Source: Psychrobacter sp. 4Bb
GTDB lineage: Bacteria; Pseudomonadota; Gammaproteobacteria; Pseudomonadales; Moraxellaceae
Assembly: GCF_002836735.1 (NCBI RefSeq)
Contig: NZ_PJAS01000071.1
Location: forward strand, 62,001-126,000
Reading direction: 5' to 3'
DNA: 64,000 nt
Both the position numbers and the translations under genes were made by a program. Below the pieces are notes generated by a model. It was not told the DNA's origin. It ran no database searches and saw only the letters and a list, made by a program, of their open reading frames with translations. This document shows, in pieces, positions 8,773-17,816 of this stretch (positions within the stretch are counted from its first letter, which is position 1; the number at the start of each line of letters is the position of its first letter).

Positions 8773-9426
8773 ATTAGCTTAGACACCAATTTAGATACTG
8801 TCAGACAGCAGCTTGGGCAAGCAGGCATCGAGCTACACATCAGTAAAAAGCGTGTTAAAAATATCAATTTTCGCTTAAAGCCCCATACGTTGATGGTCTC
8901 TGCACCGATGCATGTCAGCGCATCACAAATATTGCATGCTGTGGCTAAGCGGGTGCCTTGGGCGATTGCAAATCACCCGCAGGTATTAGAACAGTATAGA
9001 CGTAGACAGAATACATCGTCTGACCCTTCAGCTGTGAATAACTCAGTTTTATTATGGGGTACGGAGCAATCATTTACGCTAAGCCCCGATAAAAAAATCG
9101 CCTATTATCGGCAACAACTCTCCGAAGTCGCACCTGCACTATTTGAAAAGTGGCAGTCAATCGTTGGCGCTTACGCCAATGAAATACGGTTAAAAAAAAT
9201 GCACACACGTTGGGGCAGCTGCAACACGCGCGCAAAACGAATTTGGCTATCAGTCTATCTTCCTGCCTATCCTATTGAATGCACCGAATACGTAATCGTT
9301 CATGAGCTGTGCCACTTGCATCATGCCAACCATAGCCGAGCGTTTTGGCAAACGGTTGCAACAGCGATGCCAGATTATCAGCAATGGCATAATGTCCTAG
9401 CGGGTAAAACAGGACAGCTGGACTAA
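8773..9426 (+). CDS. YgjP-type zinc metallopeptidase-like protein (DUF45), probable ATT start
   Basis: A predicted SprT/M48-like zinc protease or metal-binding protein. The motif HELCHLHHANHSRAFW (residues 177-192) supplies HExxH plus a further His. RWGSC upstream matches the conserved MKTRWGSC of the family (here MHTRWGSC). The frame stays open upstream of the first ATG/TTG (8890-8893), and the residues there (VKNINFRLKPHTLMVSAP) are the conserved YgjP N-terminus, so translation must begin earlier. Between the in-frame stop at 8767 and 8890 there is no ATG, GTG, TTG or CTG. ATT at 8773 stands 7 nt after AAGGAG and is the best start, giving 217 residues. Confidence 0.8.
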   Translation: MSLDTNLDTVRQQLGQAGIELHISKKRVKNINFRLKPHTLMVSAPMHVSASQILHAVAKRVPWAIANHPQVLEQYRRRQNTSSDPSAVNNSVLLWGTEQSFTLSPDKKIAYYRQQLSEVAPALFEKWQSIVGAYANEIRLKKMHTRWGSCNTRAKRIWLSVYLPAYPIECTEYVIVHELCHLHHANHSRAFWQTVATAMPDYQQWHNVLAGKTGQLD

Positions 9427-9437
9427 ACGTATCATCT

Positions 9438-9469
9438 AACTATTTAACCATCTAATCAGCTAAATAGTT
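9438..9469. other. Inverted repeat after the YgjP-like gene
   Basis: AACTATTTA (9438-9446) is the exact complement of TAAATAGTT (9461-9469). It lies 12 nt after the stop and has no T-run. It could be a weak mRNA-end structure. Confidence 0.35.
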
Positions 9470-9639
9470 CTAGTAAGCACCTCAATATCATCTGCGTCAC
9501 TTTCATTATGCTGAGCAACAAGTCCTATTTTTATCATCATTTTTTAAAATAGGGACACGCCTAAATAAGCCTGATATGATAAGGAATAACGGTACAAATC
9601 GTTTCGTTTAAACAATAGATTTATATACAGGGATGTCAT

Positions 9640-10242
9640 ATGGAACACGTTAACCAAGCGGAGTTTTGGCAGCAGCGTTATGAGAAGAACAGCATCGGTT
9701 GGGATATGGGGCAGGTATCACCACCGCTCAAAGCTTATATTGACCAGTTACCTGAGAGTGCAAAAAATCAGGCGATACTAGTGCCAGGTGCAGGTAATGC
9801 TTATGAAGTGGGCTACTTATATGAGCAAGGTTTTACCAATGTCACGCTGGTTGACTTTGCCCCTGCACCGATTGAGACGTTTGCAGAGCGCTATCCTGGT
9901 TTTCCTTCTGAACACCTGATCTGTGCGGATTTTTTTAGCTTGTCAGCTGAGCAACATCAATTTGATTGGATACTTGAGCAGACGTTTTTTTGCGCGATCA
10001 ATCCATCGAGACGTGATGAATACGTGCAGCAGATGGCGAGGCTGTTAAAGCCACAAGGTAAGCTGGTTGGATTGTTATTTAACACGGATTTTGGACGAGA
10101 AGAACCACCATTCGGCGGCAGCAAGGAAGAGTATCAGCAGCGTTTCCAAAGCCATTTTGATATCGATATTATGGAGCCTAGCTATAATTCACATCCAGCA
10201 CGGCAGGGCAGTGAGCTATTTATAAAGCTGCAAGGGAAGTAA
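9640..10242 (+). CDS. TPMT-family SAM-dependent methyltransferase
   Basis: Predicted thiol/thiopurine-type S-methyltransferase. It opens with the family signature FWQQRYEKNSIGWDMGQVSPPL, then the SAM-binding motif I LVPGAGNAYEVGYL (about residues 46-60). The acidic VTLVDFAPAPIE follows, and then the LEQTFFCAINPSRRDEYV block usual in bacterial and plant TPMT homologues. At 200 residues it is full length. The substrate may be thiol, halide or a selenium compound and cannot be set from sequence. Its 3' end overlaps the convergent HD gene by 23 nt. Confidence 0.85.
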   Translation: MEHVNQAEFWQQRYEKNSIGWDMGQVSPPLKAYIDQLPESAKNQAILVPGAGNAYEVGYLYEQGFTNVTLVDFAPAPIETFAERYPGFPSEHLICADFFSLSAEQHQFDWILEQTFFCAINPSRRDEYVQQMARLLKPQGKLVGLLFNTDFGREEPPFGGSKEEYQQRFQSHFDIDIMEPSYNSHPARQGSELFIKLQGK

Positions 10243-10891
10243 GCTCATGCTTGATATTAGCTCGAGCTTGCGTTTCTAACTGATTATAGTAATGGTCAGT
10301 CAGATAGAGTTTGGGATGCGCTAGTAACCCTTGTAACACTGCAGTACGCCCATCACGGTAGCTGTCATCGGCGACATGCGTATATTCTTGGCGTATCGCC
10401 TTTGCATACTGTTCATATGCAGACCACGGCGCGCCCAAGATACTTAAATCCATATCTAAAAGATACGCAGCATCGTTATATTTGTCACTGTCTACCAACG
10501 TATCTATCTGATGATTAGCCGTCATCATAATGAGAGCGTAGATCTGCTGGCATTGCTTTGTGCTTAGATACGAGCTCAGGGTATCTGTTGCAAACTCTGC
10601 ACTTTTTAGCTCATTGTCGGAGCATGTTGGGTCGTATATCACATCATGATAGTACAGTGCCAATGCAATGATATGCGGCTCAGACAGATGGTGCTTAATA
10701 CTTTCAAACTGTACCAATAACTGCTCAATATGATCGAGCGTATGATAGGCACGTTGTGGTTCGCCATAGCGCGTCACGATATTTTGCCAAAGTCTATTTA
10801 TTTGCTTTGGCGAGATATCGCTGGTCATAGCTGACAAATGCTGTGCAAAGCACTTGCCAAGCTCATCGTGCTTATTTGAGGCAGTTTTCAT
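10220..10891 (-). CDS. HD-superfamily predicted metal-dependent phosphohydrolase
   Basis: Belongs to the group often mislabelled NMDA-receptor-like. Metal-binding motifs are YHTLDHI (about residues 49-55), the central LALYYHDVIYD with the HD pair, and TANHQ plus LLDMDLSILG further on. The 223 residues fit the family. The substrate is unknown, with nucleotides likely for HD proteins. It overlaps the neighbouring methyltransferase gene tail to tail and lies downstream of oxyR on the same strand, 40 nt after it, so read-through from oxyR is possible. Confidence 0.8.
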   Translation of the reverse strand: MKTASNKHDELGKCFAQHLSAMTSDISPKQINRLWQNIVTRYGEPQRAYHTLDHIEQLLVQFESIKHHLSEPHIIALALYYHDVIYDPTCSDNELKSAEFATDTLSSYLSTKQCQQIYALIMMTANHQIDTLVDSDKYNDAAYLLDMDLSILGAPWSAYEQYAKAIRQEYTHVADDSYRDGRTAVLQGLLAHPKLYLTDHYYNQLETQARANIKHELTSLAAL

Positions 10892-10931
10892 ATGTCATTT
10901 TTTCACTATGACCGTGGCAAAGATGGTTTGA

Positions 10932-11843
10932 TTATTCTTTGTTAGCTACCGCATCTTTAAATGCTTTATTAAATACATCTCCCAGCAGGCTGACATCGTC
11001 GACACGTGCATAATTTAAGCGGGTGACAAAGGCAATATGGCGATGCGGCCCTTCTTCAGCTAGTGGTATGGCGACGGCATTCTGGTTTTGCAGGTGTAGC
11101 TGATCGAGCGCCATTTCAGGCACTAGCGTTGTGCCCATATTGGCAAGTGCCATTTGAATCAAAGTGTTTAAACTGGCATCTGAGAAGCTTGATTTCATTT
11201 GTGCGCGTTCGAAATGACAAACAGACAGGGTCTGGTCAGTTAGGCAGTGTCCTTCACCAAGTAGCATGAGGTTGGCAGTTGCCAGTTCGTCAGCATTGAT
11301 GGTCTCAAGCTTGGCATGTATGTCATCTTTTGGAAATACAGCAAAGAAGTCTTCACTCCAAAACTCAAAACTGTGTAGCCCATCTACCGCATAAGGTAGC
11401 GCAATAATAGCGGTGTCGATATGACCGTAGCGTACCTGTTCAAGCAAACGCTCTGTCTGTTGTTCGACGATGGTCATACGGAACTCTGGATATTGTGCAC
11501 GCAGCGCAGGCAGTACTTTTGGCAGCAAATAAGGCGCAATCGTCGGAATGATACCGACAGTCATGGGATAGGCAAGCGGCGTCTGATGGCTATGAGCACG
11601 CGTGGTCAAATCGCTGACCTCAGAAAACACTCGCTGCGCCCGTGTGAGGATGTCTTGACCGATAGGGGTAATCAATACCTGTTTATTGTTGCGCTCAAAA
11701 ATCTGAGTATCTAGCTGTTTTTCTAATTCTGCGATACCCAAACTTAGTGCAGATTGCGAGATATTGCAATCTTCAGCCGCACGTTTAAAATGACGATGTT
11801 TGGCGACGGCTAGGGCAAACTCAAGTTGTCGTAAAGTAATCAT
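10932..11843 (-). CDS. oxyR: Hydrogen-peroxide-inducible LysR regulator OxyR
   Basis: LysR-type activator sensing hydrogen peroxide through a disulfide. The winged HTH is at residues 1-60 (MITLRQLEFALAVAKHRHF). The redox pair is clear: GEGHC with Cys200 and SVC with Cys209, matching Cys199/Cys208 of E. coli OxyR in position and context. At 303 residues it is full length. It is divergent from ahpC across 268 nt, the classical arrangement where OxyR controls both promoters. A precise OxyR operator could not be assigned by eye in the AT-rich gap. Confidence 0.95.
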   Translation of the reverse strand: MITLRQLEFALAVAKHRHFKRAAEDCNISQSALSLGIAELEKQLDTQIFERNNKQVLITPIGQDILTRAQRVFSEVSDLTTRAHSHQTPLAYPMTVGIIPTIAPYLLPKVLPALRAQYPEFRMTIVEQQTERLLEQVRYGHIDTAIIALPYAVDGLHSFEFWSEDFFAVFPKDDIHAKLETINADELATANLMLLGEGHCLTDQTLSVCHFERAQMKSSFSDASLNTLIQMALANMGTTLVPEMALDQLHLQNQNAVAIPLAEEGPHRHIAFVTRLNYARVDDVSLLGDVFNKAFKDAVANKE

Positions 11844-12111
11844 AAAACCTCTCTGTTAGTGGGTTTTTAATGCAATTTATTATGTTTGGTCAACCTTTAT
11901 AAGGTAGCAAATTACCAATTAAGCACCAATGATAAAATGTAGAGATAATAGTTTAACAAGTTTAATAAAACAAAACATCACATTAAAAACTTTTAACTGG
12001 ATTAACCGTAGAATTCGCGTATAGTTTGTCAGGTAGCCCAGAGAGCTAGAGGGCTAATTGAAAAAACCATATAAATAATTTCCAATTTACTTAACTATAG
12101 AGGAGCCAACC

Positions 12112-12678
12112 ATGGCGTCTATCATCAATCAAGAAATCCCAGAATTTTCAGCAGATGCATACGTAAACGGTGAGTTCAAAACCATCACTTCAGAAGACGT
12201 AAAAGGCAACTGGGCGATTTTCCTATTTTACCCAGCTGATTTCACGTTTGTTTGCCCAACTGAGCTAGAAGACATGGCCGCTCATTATGACGAGCTAAAA
12301 GGCCTTGGTGTTGAAGTATACTCAGTATCTACTGACACGCATTTCACGCATAAAGCATGGCATGATTCTTCAGAAGCTATCGGTAAAGTACAATACCCAA
12401 TGATCGGCGATCCTACTGGTAAAATCACTCGTGGCTTTAACGTCATGATTGAAGAAGCAGGTTTGGCTGAGCGCGGTACATTCTTAGTAGATCCTGATGG
12501 CTTGATCCAAGTCGCTGAAATCCATGCTGGCGGTATCGGCCGTAGTGCAAAAGACATGCTACGCAAAGTAAAAGCAGCACAGTATGTTCGTGAAAACGAC
12601 GGCGAAGTTTGCCCAGCAGCTTGGGAACAAGGTGGCGACACATTAAAGCCAAGTCTTGACCTAGTTGGTAAAATCTAA
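12112..12678 (+). CDS. ahpC: Alkyl hydroperoxide reductase subunit C (peroxiredoxin)
   Basis: Typical 2-Cys peroxiredoxin reducing hydrogen peroxide, organic peroxides and peroxynitrite in the cytoplasm, recycled by AhpF. The peroxidatic Cys48 lies in [11 protein letters not shown]; the resolving Cys167 lies in [11 protein letters not shown]. At 188 residues it is one longer than E. coli AhpC. A strong GAGGAG ribosome site precedes the ATG. It has its own terminator, so ahpF is transcribed separately. Divergent oxyR implies peroxide induction. Confidence 0.97.
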   Translation: MASIINQEIPEFSADAYVNGEFKTITSEDVKGNWAIFLFYPADFTFVCPTELEDMAAHYDELKGLGVEVYSVSTDTHFTHKAWHDSSEAIGKVQYPMIGDPTGKITRGFNVMIEEAGLAERGTFLVDPDGLIQVAEIHAGGIGRSAKDMLRKVKAAQYVRENDGEVCPAAWEQGGDTLKPSLDLVGKI

Positions 12679-12748
12679 GTAGATATTTCATACTTAGATA
12701 AAAGTAGCGCTGTATCTTAAACGTCTGATTTAAGTCAGTGCTACAAAT

Positions 12749-12785
12749 AAAGACCCCATTAACATAAGTTGATGGGGTCTTTTTA
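12749..12785 (+). terminator. Rho-independent terminator of ahpC
   Basis: AAAGACCCCAT pairs with ATGGGGTCTTT around a short loop, followed by T residues. It may also serve the convergent YdcH-family gene. Confidence 0.88.
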
Positions 12786-12847
12786 CGTCTTAAGCATAGA
12801 TATTGTTAGTATTATTTTTCAGCATATCTCTAAGTATAGACGCAATA

Positions 12848-13096
12848 TTAAGCGCGAGACTGTGCTTTATTTTTATCAATGGTTTTATAAATCTCGTCTT
12901 TAAGCTGTAGCTTTCGTCGTTTCATCTGTTCGATTTCTTCGTCGCGACTGGCATGCTTGACCACATCGTTTTCAAGCTTATTGATTTGCCTATCTAGAGT
13001 TGTATGCTCGTCAAAGATACTCGCAAAATGCGTGTCCTTTTGCTTGAGCTCATCGATAATATCACTGTGATCTTGCCATGTGTCTGTCATTGTCAT
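12848..13096 (-). CDS. YdcH-family (DUF465) small coiled-coil protein
   Basis: An 82-residue, highly charged, mostly helical protein. The DUF465 pattern is seen in HFASIFDEHTTLDRQINKLE followed by MKRRKLQLKDEIYKTI near the C-terminus. The family's function is unknown. It sits convergent to ahpC and is monocistronic. The start may be Met1 or Met3. Confidence 0.85.
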   Translation of the reverse strand: MTMTDTWQDHSDIIDELKQKDTHFASIFDEHTTLDRQINKLENDVVKHASRDEEIEQMKRRKLQLKDEIYKTIDKNKAQSRA

Positions 13097-13535
13097 GTTG
13101 TCATCCTTGTTATTTAGTGCAAGCTTAGGATAAGCGTAAGCACGTTATGGTTAAGACGCTTATGATGGTGAGATTTTTTTTGGAAGGGGTGAAAGTTTAA
13201 TGGTAATAAAGATAGCTACTTCACGATATTGATAATGCATATTGCTATCAATACCATTCGATTGTAGCGAAAAAATAGACCATGTACCATCACTATCATT
13301 TGTTTGTGTATTTGTATTTAATTATTTAAGTTAATAAACGATTGGTTTTATAAAACATAAAGTTTGAGTTTCTCAGCTTGCCGAAACTCGCTAAACGCTT
13401 GATAATAGACACATCAAAGGGCAAGAGCCCATTATATATAACCTTTTATACAAAATTATTAACACCAATTATTCTATATTTAGACGTGTAGCATGATAGC
13501 TGCCGTTACATATTCAGTCATAATGAGGAACAAAC
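13097..13535. other. Intergenic region upstream of ahpF with an inverted repeat
   Basis: No gene is seen in these 439 nt. ATTGATA (13228-13234) and TATCAAT (13246-13252) form an inverted repeat with 11 nt between the arms. The outer halves resemble those of the Fur box at 2306 but with wider spacing, so the bound protein is unknown. The ahpF ribosome site TGAGGA lies 7 nt before its ATG. Confidence 0.35.
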
Positions 13536-15113
13536 ATGATAGATCAGAATTTATTAGATGCCGTTAAGAGCTATAGCGAAAACATGACACGTCCAATTAC
13601 CTTTGTATTGGGTAATGGTACACATGCAAAACGTGCAGAATTGGTAGATTTTTTGACCAAGATTGCTGGAACAACAGACAAAATCAACTTTGATGCAGAA
13701 GCAACTGACGATAGTTTGCCTAGTGCGATTAGTTTTAAAGTAGTCAGTCACATTGATGGCGCATCAAACGACACTGGTATCGTATTCAGCGGTATCCCAG
13801 GTGGTCATGAGTTTACGTCATTGATTTTGGCGATTCTGCAAGCGGGTGGTCATACGTTAAAGTTGGATGAAGGCATCCAAAAGTTAGTTAAGCGCTTTAA
13901 TAAGCCATTACAGTTCCAGACCTACGTGTCATTGTCATGCCATAGCTGCCCAGAAGTTGTTCAAGCATTGAACCAGTTTGCGCTACTAAACGATGGTATC
14001 AGCAACGAGATGATCGATGGTGCATTGTTTCAAGAGCAAGTAGAAGCAAATAAAATCCAAGGCGTACCAGCTGTGTTTTTGAACGGTAAGCCATTTGCTA
14101 ACGGCCTAATCGACACTGCTAAATTGATCGGAAAACTGCAAGAGCAGTTCCCTGACTTACTGTCAGAAGTAGAAGACGATGCTGAGCAATTAGAGCAGCA
14201 AGACGTTACTATCATCGGTGCTGGCCCTGCAGGTGTGGCTGCTGCTATTTATACAGCGCGTAAAGGCTTAAGAGTTACAATGGTTGCTGATCGTATCGGT
14301 GGACAAGTAAAAGACACGCAAGATATCGAAAACTTGATTTCAGTGCCGCTAACCAACGGTACAGATTTATCTACTAACTTTGTCAAGCACTTAGCCGAAT
14401 ATAACATCACGCTAAAAGAGCATGTGAGCGTTAAAGAAATCGGTGAGACTGAAGAAGAGAACTACAGTATTCACCTAAATACTGGTGAGACTTTTAATAC
14501 TCGTAGTATTATCTTAGCAACAGGTGCTCAGTGGAGAAAGCTTGGTGTACCGGGTGAAGAAGAAAATATCGGTAAAGGCGTGGCTTTCTGTGCGCATTGT
14601 GATGGCCCATTCTTCAAGGGTAAAGACATCTCAGTGATCGGCGGTGGTAACTCAGGCGTTGAAGCAGCATTAGATTTGGCAGGTATCGTCAATCACGTTA
14701 CTGTACTCGAGTTCGCTGATGAGCTAAAAGCTGACCAAGTATTGATTAATAAAGCCAAAGAAAAAACCAACATTGAGTTCATTACCAGTGCAGCGACGCA
14801 AGAGATCAAAGCGACTGATGGTAAAGTATCGTCTATCGTCTACCAAGATCGCAGCACAGGTGAGACTCATGAGCGTGATTTATCAGGGGTGTTTGTACAG
14901 ATTGGTTTAGTACCAAACACTGGATTCATCAAAGGCTTCGTTGATCTAAACCGCTTTGGTGAGATCGAAATCGATGAGCGCTGCCGTACAGATCGTAAAG
15001 GTATCTTTGCTTGTGGTGACGTAACCACCGTACCATTTAAGCAGATTAACATTGCGATGGGTGAAGGTAGTAAAGCAGCATTGTCAGCCTTTGAATACCT
15101 AGTCATGCAGTAA
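13536..15113 (+). CDS. ahpF: Alkyl hydroperoxide reductase subunit F
   Basis: FAD-dependent NADH:disulfide reductase that recycles AhpC. The N-terminal tandem thioredoxin-fold domain carries Cys135 and Cys138 (CHSC). The FAD-binding GAGPAGVAAAIY follows at about residues 226-240. The thioredoxin-reductase CAHC pair is at Cys352 and Cys355. A NADH-binding GGGNSGVEAALD lies after it, and CGDVTTVP near the end contacts FAD. At 525 residues it matches E. coli AhpF (521). It is monocistronic, with its own terminator. Confidence 0.96.
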   Translation: MIDQNLLDAVKSYSENMTRPITFVLGNGTHAKRAELVDFLTKIAGTTDKINFDAEATDDSLPSAISFKVVSHIDGASNDTGIVFSGIPGGHEFTSLILAILQAGGHTLKLDEGIQKLVKRFNKPLQFQTYVSLSCHSCPEVVQALNQFALLNDGISNEMIDGALFQEQVEANKIQGVPAVFLNGKPFANGLIDTAKLIGKLQEQFPDLLSEVEDDAEQLEQQDVTIIGAGPAGVAAAIYTARKGLRVTMVADRIGGQVKDTQDIENLISVPLTNGTDLSTNFVKHLAEYNITLKEHVSVKEIGETEEENYSIHLNTGETFNTRSIILATGAQWRKLGVPGEEENIGKGVAFCAHCDGPFFKGKDISVIGGGNSGVEAALDLAGIVNHVTVLEFADELKADQVLINKAKEKTNIEFITSAATQEIKATDGKVSSIVYQDRSTGETHERDLSGVFVQIGLVPNTGFIKGFVDLNRFGEIEIDERCRTDRKGIFACGDVTTVPFKQINIAMGEGSKAALSAFEYLVMQ

Positions 15114-15142
15114 GCTGTTCAGTTTAGTTTCAGTACAAAAGG

Positions 15143-15167
15143 CCACCTCGGTTGAGGTGGTTTTTTT
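15143..15167 (+). terminator. Rho-independent terminator of ahpF
   Basis: CCACCTC and GAGGTGG pair across a GGTT loop and are followed by seven T. Confidence 0.9.
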
Positions 15168-15371
15168 GTGCTATCGCATAAATACGTCTATATAAAAAAA
15201 TCCTGATAATTAGAAAATAGCCACTTGCGTGAGCCAATAACGTGATTTCATTCAGAAAATATCAGTATTTACGTTACAAATTCGACATTTGCATTACAAA
15301 CTCGTGTTGTTGATGCAATAATGTATGCAATAAAACCTATCATAGCGTCATGAACTATAAGGAAAATAGGC

Positions 15372-16820
15372 ATGGAATACATTGAAGCTTTTTTTGCCCT
15401 AGTCGGGGATCTAACGTGGGGCTGGGCGCTCGTGCCTATGCTAATTATCTTTGGTTTATTATTTACCATCGTAGGTAGGTTCGCTCAGTTTAAATATTTT
15501 AAACGTATGTTCCGTGTGTTCAAAACGGATGAAGTAGGAGACGACGGAATTTCTGCTCGTCAGGCGTTGCTCGTTTCTATCGGTGGACGTGTGGGCGGCG
15601 GTAACATTGCTGGCGTTGCGGTTGCCATCTCTTTAGGAGGACCGGGAGCGGTATTCTGGATGTGGGTTGTGGCCTTAATTGGCATGATGACCAGTATTGT
15701 CGAGTGTAGCTTAGCGCAGCTTTATAAGCGTAGAGACACTGATGGTAACTTTCGCGGTGGCCCTGCGACCTATATTTTACATGGGTTAGGTAAAGACTAT
15801 CGCTGGCTTGCCGTCATTTATGCGATCTCGCTACTACTGTCTTTTTCTATCGGATTTGTGGCGTTCCAGGGCAACACGGTAGCAGGCTCAGCGCTTGAAA
15901 GCTTTGGGATTGACCGCTGGATAACGGGTGTAGTACTGGTGATTGCGGGCGGATTCATTGTCTTTGGCGGTATTCAGCGCATTGCAAAGGTCGCCGACGT
16001 TGTCATTCCTGTTATGGCATTAATCTATATTGGTATGGCACTTGTTGTTATATTGCTCAATGTCACAGAGCTGCCTACGTTGATGGTAATGATTGTTAAA
16101 AATGCATTTGGTATTGAGTCTGTCGTGGGCGGTGGTATTGGTGTGGCGATTGAGCAAGGTATGAAGCGTGGTTTATTCTCTAATGAAGCAGGTCTAGGTT
16201 CTGCGCCTAATATTGCTGCCACCGCTTATGCCACTCATCCTGTGAGTCAAGGTATCTCGCAGTCATTATCTGTATTTATTGATACGATAATCGTATGTAG
16301 TGCCACCGCATTTATGATTTTACTGAGCGGCGTATATCAACCAGGTGCTGAAGTCGATGGTATTGTACTGGCACAGCAAGCGTTAACGACTCAGCTTGGG
16401 AACTGGGCGCAGTATATTCTGACTATATCGCTATTGTTATTTACACTAAGTTCTATCATGTATAACTACTACATGGGTGAAAATGCCATTAATTTCTTGA
16501 TCAAAAAGAACATTAAAAAAGCGACCTTGGTTTTACGAATTGTCGTGATGGCGATATTATTCTTGGGCGCAGTGGCTCCTGCCGCTACTACAGTATTCTT
16601 CTTCGCTGATCCATTGATGGGCGTGCTAGCGTTAGCAAACTTATTGGCCTTGATAATGTTATTTCCGCGAGCCAAGCGTTTACTTGACGACTTTGCAAGT
16701 CAGTTAAAATCAGGGGTTAAAGAGCCGTTATTCGATGCAAAAGAGTATGAAAAGTTAGATCTCGATCTGAGCGCATGGGGTAAAAAAGCGGTAAAAGAGG
16801 CATTAGAGCAAAAGCAGTAA
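15372..16820 (+). CDS. Alanine/glycine:cation symporter (AGCS family)
   Basis: Inner-membrane sodium- or proton-coupled importer of alanine or glycine. It has many hydrophobic segments and the AGCS sequences GGRVGGGNIAGVAVAISLGGPGAVFWMW (about residues 75-102), GGPATYI and KRGLFSNEAGLGSAPNIAATA. At 482 residues it is of usual length. AAGGAAAAT precedes the ATG. No glycine riboswitch is seen in the 258-nt upstream gap, which contains only two similar GTTACAAA-type motifs. It is monocistronic. Confidence 0.92.
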   Translation: MEYIEAFFALVGDLTWGWALVPMLIIFGLLFTIVGRFAQFKYFKRMFRVFKTDEVGDDGISARQALLVSIGGRVGGGNIAGVAVAISLGGPGAVFWMWVVALIGMMTSIVECSLAQLYKRRDTDGNFRGGPATYILHGLGKDYRWLAVIYAISLLLSFSIGFVAFQGNTVAGSALESFGIDRWITGVVLVIAGGFIVFGGIQRIAKVADVVIPVMALIYIGMALVVILLNVTELPTLMVMIVKNAFGIESVVGGGIGVAIEQGMKRGLFSNEAGLGSAPNIAATAYATHPVSQGISQSLSVFIDTIIVCSATAFMILLSGVYQPGAEVDGIVLAQQALTTQLGNWAQYILTISLLLFTLSSIMYNYYMGENAINFLIKKNIKKATLVLRIVVMAILFLGAVAPAATTVFFFADPLMGVLALANLLALIMLFPRAKRLLDDFASQLKSGVKEPLFDAKEYEKLDLDLSAWGKKAVKEALEQKQ

Positions 16821-16849
16821 AACGTTATGCTCGAAGTCTTATCAAACAA

Positions 16850-16883
16850 AAAACCACTTTAGCTAAGCTGAAGTGGTTTTTTT
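16850..16883. terminator. Bidirectional terminator between the AGCS and GST genes
   Basis: AAACCACTT pairs with AAGTGGTTT and both outer sides are A- or T-rich, so it can end transcription from either convergent gene. Confidence 0.85.
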
Positions 16884-16897
16884 ATGCAAGATACTAT

Positions 16898-17638
16898 TTA
16901 TTCGCCAACGACAGACAGTATCTCGCCTGCTTCATCTTCTTCAATAGTTCGAGTTTCTGTCAGTGCTGATTGTTGCCATGCCTGTATGTACGGATGATTT
17001 AGCATAGTTTGGCAATACTGCTTGGTCAGTGGCTGCAAAGTAATATTGGACGCATCAGCATAAGTCTGTAATCGTAGCACCACTGGAGCAAAAAACACAT
17101 CAGCTGCTGTGAAATCTCCGAATAAGAAACTGTCTGCTGAGCGAGTTTTTAAACAATCGGCAAAAATGTCTTCGATACGAGCGATATCTGCTAAGCAAGC
17201 ACTACTTGGTTGTATCTTAGCCGTTGCTCGTATATTCATCGGCATCTCGTTACGCATGCCTGTCAATCCCGAATGCATCTCAGCCACGATGCTTTGGCAA
17301 TAGGCGCTATTTATCCTACTTTGATTACTATTACGTTTTTCAGCGTTAGATTTATCATTGCCTGTCCAAATATCAATATCCGTAAAGTACTCATTAACAT
17401 GAATAGCAATAGCTAAGGTGTCCCAAACGGTTACTTTATTATCTTTTTCACCATAGACTAAAATAGGTACTTTACCTGTTGGTGAATGCGCTTCAAGCGT
17501 TGGACGTGCTGATGGATGAAACAACTCAATAAGCTGCTCATCAAAATCAACATTGAATGCTTTGAGCAATAGCCACGCTCGTAGCGACCAAGAGGAGTAG
17601 TTTTTATTACCAATAATTAATAGCGGTTTTTGCATCAT
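16898..17638 (-). CDS. Glutathione S-transferase family protein
   Basis: Cytoplasmic GST. The N-terminal thioredoxin-like domain begins GNKNYSSWSLRAWLLLKAF, the Tyr/Ser-containing glutathione site of the NYSSWS group. It continues with the cis-Pro segment GKVPILVY (about residues 55-62) and WDTLAIAIHVNEYF. The C-terminal helical domain includes FLFGDFTAADVFFAPVVLRLQTY. The length of 246 is slightly long. Monocistronic; the physiological substrate is unknown. Confidence 0.88.
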   Translation of the reverse strand: MMQKPLLIIGNKNYSSWSLRAWLLLKAFNVDFDEQLIELFHPSARPTLEAHSPTGKVPILVYGEKDNKVTVWDTLAIAIHVNEYFTDIDIWTGNDKSNAEKRNSNQSRINSAYCQSIVAEMHSGLTGMRNEMPMNIRATAKIQPSSACLADIARIEDIFADCLKTRSADSFLFGDFTAADVFFAPVVLRLQTYADASNITLQPLTKQYCQTMLNHPYIQAWQQSALTETRTIEEDEAGEILSVVGE

Positions 17639-17742
17639 AGAGTCCTATTAAGCGATAACAGTAGCATTTTATTATGTACTCAATATTGAGTATTGACCAG
17701 TCTATAACCCGAGCCATATTTCTATCATTTAAATCCTATTCC

Positions 17743-17774
17743 AAAAAAACGCCCATCCAATATTTAGACGGGCA
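17743..17774 (-). terminator. Terminator of the BASS transporter gene
   Basis: On the minus strand TGCCCGTC pairs with GATGGGCG and is followed by seven T. It lies 43 nt past the stop of the transporter gene. Confidence 0.75.
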
Positions 17775-17816
17775 CTTATTTAGAAGGACGCTTTTTATTT
17801 ATTACATTCGCTATCA

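Noticed and set aside
11844-12111. Specific OxyR operator in the oxyR-ahpC gap
   Set aside because: Several ATAG or GATA motifs exist but no spaced ATAGnt-type tetramer set could be fixed by eye.
12285-12691. Frames antisense to ahpC
   Set aside because: They are codon-bias shadows of a highly conserved gene.
15114-15371. Glycine riboswitch upstream of the AGCS transporter
   Set aside because: No tandem GGAGAG-type aptamer core or matching stems are visible.
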